Shown: positions 21,801 to 32,800 of the stretch, piece by piece
How the letters are laid out: every line of letters starts with the position of its first letter
Numbering within the stretch: position 1 is the stretch's first letter
Assembly (NCBI RefSeq): GCF_001638985.1
Contig: NW_017265136.1
Span: forward strand, 1,198,726-1,262,725
Direction: 5' to 3'
DNA: 64,000 nucleotides
Source: Phycomyces blakesleeanus NRRL 1555(-)
Lineage: Eukaryota; Mucoromycota; Mucoromycetes; Mucorales; Phycomycetaceae
Translations under genes and position numbers: made by a program
The notes under the pieces: model-generated
The model's input: only the letters and a program-made list of their open reading frames with translations
Databases searched by the model: none
Told to the model about the DNA's origin: nothing

Positions 21801-23794
21801 TCTTTTGTGGGTAATCTAATTAGAGATTCTGATAAAGGACAAGAGGACTCGACTGGGATTTTCTTATTTTCATCCAGTGAGGCCTGAATTGACTGAATAA
21901 ATTCTGCTCGCTGTATTTCCGTACCAGCTGGCGAATTATCCGGTTCAAACTTTTTCTCTTTATCGATATTTAGATTCTCATACACAGCGGCATAGTCTTT
22001 AGCGTTATCTGAATGAATATATTCTCCTTCGATATCGTATGCAACATTAATCAATCCGATGTTCATTTTTGTTAAGATATCTCTTCCAAGAAGAATATCA
22101 AAATTAAATTCTGTATTAAACTCTAACACCTCGGGTGCATGCTTAAACGTAATTCCATTCACATATTTAAAATTTAAAGGATCAGTTTTTCCCAATCGCT
22201 TAGTACCACTATTCTTTGACAAGAAAGTGAAGGAACCATTTGATGAATTTATTTTATTTATATTTAAATTTTCATTCAAACATTGTAAACTAATGAAAGT
22301 GCGTGCACTGCCAGTGTCAATCATTCCAAGTAGTTTGTGGTTCTCTACAATAATAGGAGTGGTTAGATTAAATGCATCATTGGCTTTAACCCTTCTCTCA
22401 ATTTTGTCAAGTAGGTACTTACAGTCGAAAGACATGTCTTCGAGTTCCAAGTCGACACTGTCTTGGATCGCCTTGAGCACTTGCTCAGACTTCTCCTTGG
22501 CAGGGACCTGCGAGACCATCAGGACTGGCTCACTGTCCTTACAGACGTGGCCACAGAAGTAGTTTTCTCCACACCGCCTGCAGGGGTTGCGCTTGGTGGG
22601 GGCAGCTACTTTGGCCTTGTTGTTGGCCAGGGTGAAGCATTTGCTCGACTCATGTGTAGTATTCTTACCATGGTGCGAGCAGAAGAAGGAACGCTCCGGC
22701 TTACTGATTCGGTGCTGCTGGTTGTTGCTGGAGTGCACCTTCTTGCGAGGGTACGCCTCCATTCTCTTCTTCTCCATTCTCTTCTCAGTGTGCATGTTGG
22801 CACCAGGAATGAGCTGGGTAGCTTCGGCATACATGCGATTGTCGTCGCCAAGGATGTCTCTGCCAATCTGCGTCAACTGCTCCACAGTCCAATCTCTTTT
22901 GGTCTCGCCATTGAAGTCCAATCTGGTCATGGTGAGCCGCAAGAGTGTCTGTACTTGCCTAGTCAAGGAAGCGAGGAAGCGGTCGGCAACACGAGCATCG
23001 TTTTTGGGGAGGCCGGCATCATACACAGCCTGAAGGAACTTCTTGGAGTAATCTCCAATCGACTCAGAAGGAAGCATTACCATGGTAAATACCTCTTTTA
23101 CCGAACGGGATGTCACCAAGCGCGATCCATGTCTTGCTGTAAAGCAGATCTTGGCCGCGTTCCAATCTACACACTTCTTCAAATCCATCTCTACCCATCC
23201 ATCGTCACTATGAGGCAAGCAGAGCGGCAAAAATCTCTTCCAAACTAGTTCAATGTCCTGAAGGGACGACTCAATAACCTTTTGGAAGGTGCGAAGGAAG
23301 TGGTCTACTGAGTGAAAGACCTCTTCATTCGGGAAGGATCTAATCACATCGTCTGCCAACTGGAACTTAGGAAGATCTCTTCTATTAAGAGTCAACCCTC
23401 CAGTGCGACTGCTCTTCTCTACAACTTTCACAGAAGGCGAAAGGTACTGACTGCATGCTATTTCTATATCTATCATTTCTTTGACGCGTCTGACCTTATT
23501 AAGGGCTAATTCAGCTGCTTGCTCATCGTTCATAGCGTGAGCAGCGCTGACAGCCTCTACATGCTGTTGAAGTTCTAGTCTAAGTTTCTCTGACAAAGAC
23601 AAGACTGTTGTAGCAGCATTCGCTACCAAGGGACGAAGGGGAGAGGGAGCAACAAATTGTCCAGGGGTGGAGCTGGCAAAGGAGATGTTGTCACTCAGAC
23701 TGGCGATGAGGTCCTCCTCAGTCATGACGGACATGGCATCCTCATCATGAGCAGGGATGATGGCGGCGGGATAGTTCTCAGCAGAGGGGTTCAT
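18893..23794 (-). CDS. gag-pol polyprotein of a chromovirus (gypsy) retrotransposon
   Basis: 1633 residues in a single frame with no frameshift between gag and pol. In order: a gag region (about 130-330); a Cys/His-rich segment near 375-425 with CxxC/H knuckle-like motifs (CRRCGENYFCGHVC); an aspartic protease (LLGMIDTGSARTF, near 490); reverse transcriptase (TLDLSNAYHRFKV, GCFGLKML, and the catalytic box NFVDDCIV near 828); RNase H (VATDASLYGVACL, STTKRELYAV, FTDHKALTYL); an integrase zinc domain (HSFGHFG...CSECQKHN); the integrase catalytic triad (IDLCGEF, SDNGLEF, and the Glu of NGIAEASVK); and a C-terminal chromodomain (YLVKWVGYGERANTW, near 1520-1550). The chromodomain defines a chromovirus and is known in the family to steer integration toward marked chromatin. 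The start is the first ATG, 19 nt after the LTR. Confidence 0.95.
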   Translation of the reverse strand: MNPSAENYPAAIIPAHDEDAMSVMTEEDLIASLSDNISFASSTPGQFVAPSPLRPLVANAATTVLSLSEKLRLELQQHVEAVSAAHAMNDEQAAELALNKVRRVKEMIDIEIACSQYLSPSVKVVEKSSRTGGLTLNRRDLPKFQLADDVIRSFPNEEVFHSVDHFLRTFQKVIESSLQDIELVWKRFLPLCLPHSDDGWVEMDLKKCVDWNAAKICFTARHGSRLVTSRSVKEVFTMVMLPSESIGDYSKKFLQAVYDAGLPKNDARVADRFLASLTRQVQTLLRLTMTRLDFNGETKRDWTVEQLTQIGRDILGDDNRMYAEATQLIPGANMHTEKRMEKKRMEAYPRKKVHSSNNQQHRISKPERSFFCSHHGKNTTHESSKCFTLANNKAKVAAPTKRNPCRRCGENYFCGHVCKDSEPVLMVSQVPAKEKSEQVLKAIQDSVDLELEDMSFDCKYLLDKIERRVKANDAFNLTTPIIVENHKLLGMIDTGSARTFISLQCLNENLNINKINSSNGSFTFLSKNSGTKRLGKTDPLNFKYVNGITFKHAPEVLEFNTEFNFDILLGRDILTKMNIGLINVAYDIEGEYIHSDNAKDYAAVYENLNIDKEKKFEPDNSPAGTEIQRAEFIQSIQASLDENKKIPVESSCPLSESLIRLPTKEGATAYRRQYPIPHALRPTLDKQVKEWLETGTIVKSKTNTSFNSPMLLVPKRNKAGEIVSHRVCLDVRLLNQILPPTFNYPIPKIQTIFQNLSGKKFFTTLDLSNAYHRFKVAPEDVHKLTFTHLDGQQYSFIKGCFGLKMLTSQFQHVMATLFDKIDCVQNFVDDCIVASETFEQHVKDVKIVIDRLTSAKLILNSDKCVWFQHSVRLLGLVVNETGTKVDKRKLTNVDKWPIPKTAKQIQQFMGLINYFRDYIPMISKVAEPISRLSHANNVAELWTDEQTRSFKALKDILHQDLILHYADMSREMYVATDASLYGVACLLFQRDDQGRDKYISFVSTSLSPSQRRWSTTKRELYAVFLALDKFRPFLWGRQFTIFTDHKALTYLHTQKIANPMIIGWIETLLDFDFKVVHIPGLLNKLPDLLSRLYPPEDSYKLVEDDGLRKIRTKHLQSKDKVIIRKKKYSKDKVLNVLATQLIENVSETSDYMSPPEEKRNGLLKEAHSFGHFGSQAMVNDLHSQGLHWTNIYEEAKEIIRSCSECQKHNISKRGYHPLTNVVAFRPFDHVAIDLCGEFPVSEDGHTYMLVLVDVCSKYIILRPLPNKNSTTIAKALIKIFGDYGFPKVMQSDNGLEFRNSLMASLSKELGIDRRYSTAYHPQGNGIAEASVKVAENTVRKMMRANSNDWCHYLPIVQLCINRHIPQKTLSAPFSLMYARRVNVPDEYGDKAKFSLPKNTVTIDELEKQIEYMDKIIFPAINERVLRINEELKKKYDHKNILIDIPKGTHVMVRLPHRPNKLAPIYEGPYTVVRRNKGGSYELKDEQGELLHRNYTPSELKMVTIDESTIENELYEVEDIRDHRGAAGEREYLVKWVGYGERANTWQMANDFTNPTIIQKYWKKVREIERLENERATELVNKSAASLKKTVQIPRHDGKIKRNRIEEYNGSKLPTALSREERMSKRRATKNLIK

Positions 23795-23813
23795 GGTAGT
23801 TCACGAAAAAAAA
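23795..23813 (-). promoter_or_regulatory. 19-nt leader that must contain the primer binding site
   Basis: Only 19 nt separate the 5' LTR from the gag start codon. The stretch reads TTTTTTTCGTGAACTACC plus one base and does not begin with TGG, the complement of a tRNA CCA end, so a usual 3'-tRNA primer site is not evident. Confidence 0.5.
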
Positions 23814-24345
23814 TGTTGTGGTGGTTGAAGTTGAAGAAGTTTTTAAGAGGAAGAATTGAAGATTTGAAATTAGGAACGAAGATTCGTGAGAACTTGTGTA
23901 GGTTTTGTTTATTGAGAAAGATTTTGTATCAAAGTTTGACCAGGTTCCTACACTGAACTACTACTGCTATTTATATTGTTTTGGATTGGGAAAATTATAT
24001 GACTGGGGTCAGGTAATCGATCCTATCTGAGCCTTAATCAGAGCAACGTGATCTTGGGATAATTAATGTATGATTAATTATATAAATGTGTGTAGTCCCA
24101 ATGAAGTATTAACATCGAAAGTAAATGTGTTTATGAGTTATAATTATGCTTATAATAATTCACTGATGTATCCCATATTATGGTGATATCATCATATGAA
24201 ATATAATCACTATCATGCATGCTAAACCTGTGTGTTAAATAATAAAGTAATCGGTAGACACCTTTGATTGGAATAGCTGAGGCCTTATATTATTTCCTTC
24301 AGACTTATTCTCAATTACAGCAGTAGTCAATACTCATTTACAACA
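23814..24345 (-). repeat. chromovirus 5' LTR
   Basis: 532 bp, nearly identical to 18185-18716. It would contain the element's promoter. Confidence 0.93.
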
Positions 24346-24534
24346 GTCCTCTTTTATATCTTTTCTAAACCTACTCAGCCATTATAAATGCCTGTTTCGG
24401 TTTCTATTCTACTTTTGTTAAGCTATGTGCTTTCTAATTCTTTTGTGAGCAAAAGGAAATCACTTCGGTCGTCGTTCTCAAAAGAGAATTCTGTATAATC
24501 GTCATCCTGATTGGCTGACAAGAATTCGGACACA
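24346..24534. mobile_element. possible right part of the family 2 LTR split by the chromovirus
   Basis: The sequence starting TCTTTTATATCTTTTCTAAAC resembles the block TCTTATATAGTTTTCTAAAC that follows TTTTATTGA in the copy at 15446-15807, and it ends TTCGGACACA, similar to the family end CCGACA. This would make the flanks of the chromovirus two halves of one older LTR. Confidence 0.4.
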
Positions 24535-25413
24535 GCAAGATATTATTTAGATGGCCATAAAATCTGAAGAGTTAACTGTCACTGCAAAAGTCCGCAGATA
24601 TTGGTTTCTAAAATCCCTCCAAATGTCATACTAAAATATTCAATTTTTTTTAATTTTAATTTTTATTGTTGTTTGTATGTTGTAATTTCAGATCGCTCTT
24701 TTTTGGCTGTAAAATTACACCACCATCACTTTCTCTGGCTATGAAATTACAACATTGCTTTTATTTTCTTATGTTTTACACTTCTTTAATATAATTGTAA
24801 ATTACACTAAAAAATATTAATATGAAAATTAATATAATATTGAATAAGATATAGATATTCTTAAAGTTTTTTTTCTTCTTTAAAATGAATAATTTATGTA
24901 TTAACAGTATTTTTTATATGATGTAAGTATAAATGGAAGAGCAAATATTTACTCAATGTATTCAAAGTGAAAATATATCACGAAGAAAAAGCAGAGATTG
25001 TTATTTCATTTTTACTGCGGCAATATTTTCGCATGGTTTCTCTCTTTCATATAAAGGGCTATTTTATTTAAAAAAAATCACATGCTGTGAGAGGTGAGAA
25101 TTCCTTTCACAGAATTTTGGGTGTAATATACAAGTCGTAATAAATCCAAATATAGGGTTTGCATAAAAAATACTATGGAAAGAAAAGATGTTATTTTAAT
25201 AATGCGCGCAGAATACATCTTGGAAATTGACTAAGCAATGTATGAATGGTGTTGTGATAAAATGCGCAGTATATGTCTTGAAGAAAAACTTGGCAAAGTG
25301 GAAGCATGACATGGAGCAGTATTCTATCTATTTATAATTTATTTTTCACTATATAAAGACCATGATTAAAAAATCTCAAAAACCATATCTTTTTATTAAT
25401 TTATAACATCACT
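24535..25413. other. spacer between chromovirus and DNA transposon
   Basis: AT-rich and non-coding. Two related phrases, GGCTGTAAAATTACACC near 24704 and GGCTATGAAATTACAAC near 24738, form an imperfect tandem repeat that could belong to the subterminal region of the transposon to the right. Confidence 0.4.
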
Positions 25414-28400
25414 ATGTCTAACAATCGAACAAGAAACGATTATATTATCTGCATGTGCACTCGGTGCACAGTGTCTAATCCATCTGGAAAGTGTCAAAGA
25501 AAGCAAAATGCAAAACGACATTACAAACAATATGGTGCACCAGTTTTGGCAGCCAGTGCAATGGGTAAATAATATAATTAAAAAAATGTTATTCTTGTGA
25601 ATTTAATATAAATTATTCAATTAAATAGATATGCGAAATGAAAATGTTGATCGTATGGAAATAGACTATAATTCTGATGTTGATGTTGATTTTAATGTCA
25701 ATGAAGAAGGTAAGAGAAAAAAAAACAAAGCGGAAAAAAAAAGTTGACGTCTAATAGTTTTTTATTATTATAGATTATGCTATTACTCTCAATCCATTAA
25801 TCGACAATGAATATACTCAGCCAATTCACGTATCTTTACTCCAAGAGGATGCGATTTTTTTTTCAGAAGACGCAGGCCCGCAGTCATTTGTTATTGATGG
25901 CGATGATATTGAGGAGGGCGGAACAAGCTTTGGTTTCGAGAAAGACGAGGCCTTTGAGGATCCTGCATTGAGCTCGATGAAAATGCAAGGTATGCATTTT
26001 TACAAACCCTAAAACTCTTTCATTATAACCCTTGATTTGATATCTAACCGAAATGTTTGTATTTGTAGCTCATCAGTATCCTTTGAACAATATGTCTGTC
26101 TATATCCGTTTTATGGCTATCTTCATTGTTATCTTTCATTTGGTGTTTCTGGTGGATAATGATGGATCGATCCTCATCGAATTTTGCAATATCCTTCTCT
26201 CTCTTTTTGATCTTACTGGTGCTCTTCCCTTGACAATTGACAGCTTGAAACACATCACAGGTTTCAACACAGCAACAGGCGGAATTACGGTGTATGTGAC
26301 ATGCTCAAAATGTCATACAATTTATCCTCCAAACACAAGCACAAAAAATTGCACATTCAAATTATTCACTCATTCAAATACCTGCAACAACGCCCTCTTT
26401 AAATCTACAAGTGGCAATCGTTCTTCTCCAGTGATGGTGTATCCGTACAGTTCTCTCAAACACGCTTTACAACAACATTTCTTAACACCGAATTTCGAAT
26501 ACCGAATCAACCTTTGGAGAAATCGTCAAACACTTGCAGAAACAAAAATGGACATATACGACGGCGCAATGTGGAACGAAATCAAAGACAATAATGGCAA
26601 ACGATTTGTTGATGACGCCCGATCTCTAATGTTGACTCTAAACATCGATTGGTTCCAACCTTTTGATGGACGAACTCATTCCAGTGGTGCCATTTATCTG
26701 TCAATTAACAATCTCTCTCAAAGTGAACGTCTAAAGTCAGAAAACATTATTCTTGTTGGTATGATGCCAGGACCAAAAGAAGCGAGCACCGATAGTATGA
26801 ACAATTACTTGAAGCCGCTTGTTGACGAATTGCTTGAACTGTACAATGGTGTGAAGATGTCCGATAATAGCAATGAAAATATAACTGTCCGTGCCGCATT
26901 AATGTGTGTTGCGTGTGATATTCCTGCTGCAAGAAAGACATCTGGATTCACAGGACATGCAAGCATATGTGCATGCCACAAGTGCCAACGTCAGTTTACC
27001 ATGATGCCTGAGACCACCCAGATAGACTTCTCTGGATTTGAATATTCCACATGGATCAAACGTACAAAGGCCGGAAATCTGGATTATGCCAATAAGTGGA
27101 AGGAAGCCAAAAATGCAGCTGAGCATACCCGACTTGAAAGAAGCAATGGCACTCGATGGTCTCAACTTCATTTGCTTACATACTTTGATCCTGTTCGGTG
27201 TACAATCATAGACCCTATGCACAATCTCTTTCTTGGAACTGCCAAGTGCATGGTGCAGATTTGGAAAGAGCTAGAGTACTTTGACAACCAAACTCTGTTG
27301 GCCATGCAAGATCTGGCAAATGGTGTTGTTGTTCCACCTGACTATGCACGTATCAACAAAAAGATAGCTGACGGATTTTCTTTCATGAAAGCTGACGAGT
27401 GGAAATTGTGGTGCCTTATTTACTCTCTTTTTATTCTGAAGCGCATTCTTCCAGTGAAGCATCTTTCCAACTGGATGTTTTTTGTGAATGCTTGCCGTTT
27501 ACTCACAAAACCCTCTGTTACTCCTGACGACATATCCAGTGCCCACGCCCATCTCCAATCGTTCTGTAAAGGGTTTGAAAAGCTGTATAAAGAATTCCCT
27601 GTCACTCCAAACATGCATTTACATCTCCATCTGGGCAAGTGTATTAACGATTTCGGCCCGATTTATGCTTTCTGGTTGTTCAGCTTTGAAAGATATAATG
27701 GGTTGCTTAAGAATCTCGACACAAATCAAAAGGGTGAATTCGAAGTAACTATGATGAAGCGTTTCTTGGAAAAGGCGTACGTTGGCAACTACATCCGATC
27801 TTTTGAAGAGAAATTCCCTGCAAGCACAGTTAATTTTCTACATAGCATCACTCGCAGTCAAGTTATTTTAGAGCAACCTTCTTCAATGAGCAGCTTGTTT
27901 ATATTGTCCACATTTATCGAATACTCTATGAATCCTCGAAAATCAGTTATGGGATGTGAACCTTTGCCATCAGATGTGCTGTCATTCAAGGTCGAGCCGA
28001 AAATTGTCATGTGCAAAGAGCATTACGAGTGTTTATATCAATATTATAAGGACGCGTACAACAGTCACAATATTTTTGGTCACTACTCAGATTGCCGCGC
28101 TGGCCAGATTTTTGTTAATAATCGTATTATAAAAGTCAAGCAGATATCCCTTCTTGGCCAACAGTATTTTTCTGGTTCTTACTTTCAAGCCCTTTTCGTC
28201 GAAAAGAAAAGTGAAGACATTTCCGCATTTCCTGGCCGCATTTTATATCTATTTCAACACACATTGAACTTTGGTAACATTGATGTCATTCATACTTTTG
28301 CCTTTGTTGAATGGTATGCGAGTTACTCGTCAGGAAACGTCCAACCACTGAAAAATGAAAAAATTGAATTGTGGCAAGAACCATCCAGTTTGCTAACTTA

Positions 28401-28521
28401 TGAGAACATCATTCCTGTCCACCGATTGTACTCACCAGTTGCTGTAGCAAAATATAGGCCTACAATAACAAGTGACTTTAAACGTCTAGTAATACCTTTA
28501 CCTAAAAAAATTGAATATTAG
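25414..28521 (+). CDS. CACTA/Plavaka-superfamily transposase
   Basis: Exons 25414-25564, 25629-25709, 25774-25989 and 26069-28521 keep frame and give 966 residues. The N-terminus has a small Cys/His cluster (CMCTRC...RKQNAKRHYKQYG) likely to bind zinc, then an acidic linker. The core matches the tnp2-type transposase family found in CACTA and Plavaka elements. LNIDWFQPF (near residue 342) supplies the first catalytic Asp and VGMMPGPKEAS is a family motif. CDIPAARKTSGFTGH (near 431) supplies the second Asp, followed by a CACHKC zinc knuckle. IDPMHNLFLGTAK (near 529) and FWLFSFERYNG (near 686), with the candidate catalytic Glu, complete the set. It would act in the nucleus, cutting and pasting the element. 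No frame damage is seen, so it may be active. Confidence 0.85.
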
Positions 28522-28605
28522 CATATAATAATAAAGATCACTATAAATCCAGTATTTTATTCTTTCAAATAATTTTTTTATTGCAAAAGGGCTTTTTTAT
28601 TAGTC

Positions 28606-29837
28606 TTAATTCTTTGCCCAAGAAGGCAGTTTTTTCATCTTTGCATCGGTAAGCTTCTTTTCTCTTCTTCCCAAGATCTTTCTGTCAAAAGAGCATGTCT
28701 GGCTACCTTTTGGAATATTCTGATAAATAGCATCAAGTTCTTCTACGAAATTGTCACCCTATGTATTCATATAAGTAACATTAATTATTACTAAAAAATT
28801 GTACCTTTTCACTTCTCCAACTTGGACGAAATCGCCCAAAGACTCGATCAGCAGAAGATGAGTTGTCTGCAACTTCGCAATCAGTCTCCAGGTCAGACAT
28901 GTAGTCAGCATGAAGAAAGTCATCAAGACCCTCTCCATACGTTTTGACAAAGTATTCCCTATTTGTTTCTAAGGCTAAAGCTATTTTGTTTCGTGTCTGT
29001 ACATTTTTATCTTTTATTATTATTATCTTTGTGATAAGGAATATGCACTTATTACCTGAACACGTCTTTGGGAAAGACATCCAACTCGGTTCGTTTCTGC
29101 AGTTTGATCGTCAGTCTTCTTTCTTTTCAACTTTTGGCTTGAAATATAACGCAAAATCTTTCTTCTGATTTTGCCTGGTGTATTGAGTTTGCCCTCAGCC
29201 TGATTACGAAGGTAATCTACAACAGACTTGATAATACGCCTGTTTGCCTCAAAATATGCACTTTGCGTTTTATCATATTTCTCATACAACTGTTCTTCTT
29301 GTATGTACGATCGCAATAATTGCTAAAAGAATTCAACAATGAGTAATTCATTTAACTACAAAACTAGCTTGACTACTTACATCCAAGACTGGATAGCGTT
29401 CAGGTGAGAGAGCTTGTTCAACAGCCTTGCTTGCTTCTGCTTCTATATCTTCAGAAGTAATAGTTGTTTTGCCACTACGCAAAAACGTATTGACTTCTGA
29501 GATTTTTTTGTAAACCTCGTCAATGGTATGGCCATCACCTGATGAAGCCTGAACTGTGTTCAAGCAAGGTCTTTTTGATGATAAATCTGCATCAGAATTA
29601 TCGATCCCCTGAGATCTTTTTCGCATCAAAGCAAAAATCTCGCCAGCATTCCTTGATAAGTGATCATAATGGTTATGATAAGTAAAAATATATTATTGCA
29701 GAAAAAGAAACAGCATATTATTACGTTTGCTCAGCAGAATCAATGTTGCTGCCATTATCATTGACAGTAGTAGTGGTGGTAGTTGTGGTAGCTCTGGCAG
29801 CCTTGTTAGCTTTTTTAGAAGTGTATTTTCTTGGCAT
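28606..29837 (-). CDS. unknown second protein of the transposon
   Basis: A multi-exon gene of roughly 300 residues, from MPRKYTSKKANKAARA (start at 29835-29837) to KMKKLPSWAKN. The N-terminus is basic, followed by a threonine run. The middle contains helical, charged stretches (ISEVNTFLRSGKTTITSEDIEAEA; LYEKYDKTQSAYFEANRRIIKSVVDYLRN) and a strongly basic segment (RRKILRYISSQKLKRKKT). The C-terminus is lysine-rich. The first intron (about 29667-29739) has GTAATA...AG borders, and later introns are similar. I do not recognise a domain. Its position, convergent with the transposase, suggests an accessory DNA-binding protein of the element, comparable in role to TnpA of plant CACTA elements; that is inference. 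Confidence 0.6.
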
Positions 29838-32800
29838 GATAAACAATAAAGTATAGTAGCTTTTAAAACATATTTTTCTTATTTATACCAAGTTTGATTT
29901 GGGCTTGACGTTTGACTTTTTTTTTCTCGGGGAACACAAGGAGAGCTTTATGTTTTTATTCAACTGAATAAAAATAAATATGTTTTATATCATAATAGTA
30001 ATATATTTATGCTTTGATATAGAGTAGTTATTGATTTTAATATTCTTATATGTCTGCTAATACTACTGATACTTTTAATATGTCAATCTTTGTTAAATAG
30101 ATTGAACACAATAAGCTGTTATTTGTCACCGTAAAAGCCAAAGCTTATTTTTACTTTGTTTTAATAAATACACCCACATCAAAAAAAAATTAATTTTCTT
30201 TTAAAAATTTATATTTAACGGAACAACTGCGCCCCTTCTTTTCTTTTACTTCACTTTCTTCTCTTTCGGTTTTATCTTTTTGGTCACTTTAAATACTCTG
30301 GTAAGTTTACTTTAAAAAACTGAACGTTTACTAACCCATTTGTATTTATATAATTTTCTTTTATTACATATCCTACACGTCTTTTATGAAAAAAATACAC
30401 TGTTAGCAAGTATCTGAGAGGTTCAGGTAATTTTTTTTCCAAACACAATATGAGTAGCTTGTTGACTTGTTATCTTTTTAAATTTCACAATGCTAGTTTT
30501 GATAAAGTAAGCACACTTCTTTATTCTTTGTATAATACATTTAATTATATGTCCACAGTTCAGTCAAAGGTAATAGCAATTATTTTGCAACATTCAAGTA
30601 TCTCGTTAATCATTTTTTTTATTGAAGTACCATATAATTTTATCCCAAATTATATCTGACTACCTATCGTATAAACTCGTGTCTATAATATGTAAGTATG
30701 ATACATATTTTAATGATTTGACATATGCTAACAACCGCATTTTTATTCTATACTTTTTTTATCGATTTATTTAATAATTAGTAATCAAAACATCATTATT
30801 ACTTTTTGACAATTCTATCGCGGATATTTCAAAATGTCTTAACATGTAAGTATCCATGCATATATCTATAAATCAATAGAAAATATTAATAAATTCATTT
30901 TTTATTTTAAATGCTTAAAATATAGCAGTCACAAAAAAGTCTAAGGAAGTCTAAAGGAAATGTCGATAATATCATCTTCAGTCAAAGAAGTATAAAATCA
31001 AAGATAATCGCGATGAATACATGAAACCAATAAGGTGGGAAAGTATAGTATAAACCGCGTCATCAAGATCTCTCAAGCTATCCAAACATGTATATTTAAA
31101 GAAGTATTAGTAGTGAACGTTAAATAGTTAAATTGTTTTTCCAACCATTCAAAAATCAATAAAAATCAATTCTTCCATGATATTCTATTTCTAAAGCGTC
31201 ATCTTTTGATGATGTCAACAAGCTTTCTAAAGCTTTTAATGTTGCATATCAATAAAATAAAAACGTATCGACATATATTGGACATATTTTGGACATATTT
31301 TGGTAGAATTAGCTGGAGTTAAATAAATATTTCAAGCATAAGAACACTTTTTAGAGGTGGTGGTTTTAAATAATAATCCATATTTAGCAGGATTTAAGCA
31401 CAATTCTTCATAATGGATAAATTTATAGCCGAAATACTAAAGAATTACAGCATTTTAAAAGCATACGGTTGTTATTCTGTCCATTAATATTGGTCATATA
31501 TTAGAATCTAAATGCTTATCATTTGGTATATCAGCAGTAATATATTGGAATCTAATATTATACATATATTATACATTAATCCTATCTTTTGGATATATTT
31601 TAGTTTAAGAGTCTAAAATCCGAAGTCTCTTGCAGTGTTATATACTCATATAAAAAATATGCATATAAATACAGTTTTATTTCTTAAAAGTTGTACATAT
31701 TTTATTTTTATGTTCTAATAAAGCATAATATATATTCCATTAAAAAGTTATATTTAATATCTGGGATCTTGTTATTATGAGCAGTAATTCCACCTTTAAA
31801 TCTATCAAAAATACCAGTGAAAATACAAACTTTAAACTTTGGGCTCATTTGCTTTCATTCTCTTGTGAGATATTCAGAATTGATTTTAGCTTAGTTTCTC
31901 AATATAAAGGAAAGTAGTTACTATGGGAGTGTTATTTATTAAAGAGAGTCAAATGATATTGTTTATATCTGCTACTATTAAAATACATGTTGTATAATGG
32001 TTGGTCGACACTGTATACGTGTGTAATTCATATATGTCTAATGTGTAGCAGTTCCGGAGATTGCTAACTTGTCAGGATTATTAGCAAGAAGAAATCAGTG
32101 TTTGGTTGTTGAGTCTGTTCCTCACTCACTTATTATATGTATACCACAACTATGACATAAAAATCGACAAGTTATAATAAGATATATATTTTTTCTGTTC
32201 ATCTCGCTATTAATAACGTACAGTATTTATTAATGTATGCTTAGTGTAAAAAGTAAAAGAAGGTAAGAAACAATATTCTTTTTCAGTTTTGATCATTCTG
32301 AGCAGAATTTACTAGTACGAGTCTATTATCTGGTCAAATATTTTTTGGTAGCCAAATAAAAAGGATTGTCTCCAATACGCACCAAGAAGGCAACCACATA
32401 TTTAGAAACAATAGGTTTTATAAGCAACATCGAGACAGTGTGGCTGTGCTTATGGAATAGCAATATTTTTTGAGATTCAAGTTTTCCACTCGGCTAATAA
32501 TATTCTATGTCCCAAAGGAAAAGTTCCTAAATCTCCACGACAAGATTAAGCATACACTACACATAGCTCTACCTTGTCAATAATTATCCTCTTTAATTAG
32601 AAAATCCGCAATAATAATGCCAGTCTTAAACAAAACATTGATACAAATCCGTTATTTCTATTGAGATTTATCTGTGATATTTTATATATGAAAAATAGAA
32701 AATAGAAAATTTAATAAATATAGATATATAGAAATACTTTGAAACTATATACGAGTTGCCTCAATTTATAAATAAAGTGATAATTTTTATAAGAAAACAC

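Larger units (their letters stand above)
18185..24345 (-). mobile_element. full-length Ty3/gypsy chromovirus retrotransposon
   Basis: A 6161-bp element on the minus strand: 5' LTR 23814-24345, leader of 19 nt, one uninterrupted gag-pol frame 18893-23794, a purine-rich tract just before the 3' LTR, and 3' LTR 18185-18716. The two LTRs are both 532 bp, and by eye I find one difference (near 18209 versus 23838), which implies a recent insertion. The reading frame is intact, so the copy may still be competent for transposition. No target duplication is visible: GAATG precedes and GTCCT follows. At least three solo or broken LTRs of the same family lie in this window. Confidence 0.95.
25414..29837. 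mobile_element. CACTA/Plavaka-like DNA transposon with two convergent genes (minimum extent)
   Basis: Defined by the two genes it appears to carry: a 966-residue transposase on the plus strand (25414-28521) and an unknown protein on the minus strand (28606-29837), tail to tail with 84 bp between stop codons. Both genes have intact frames and spliceable introns. I could not find terminal inverted repeats by eye, so the outer limits are unknown. Confidence 0.6.

Noticed and set aside
22463..23248. 261-codon open frame on the plus strand
   Set aside because: It is antisense to the gag region of the chromovirus, has no domain of its own and is explained by the codon composition of gag.
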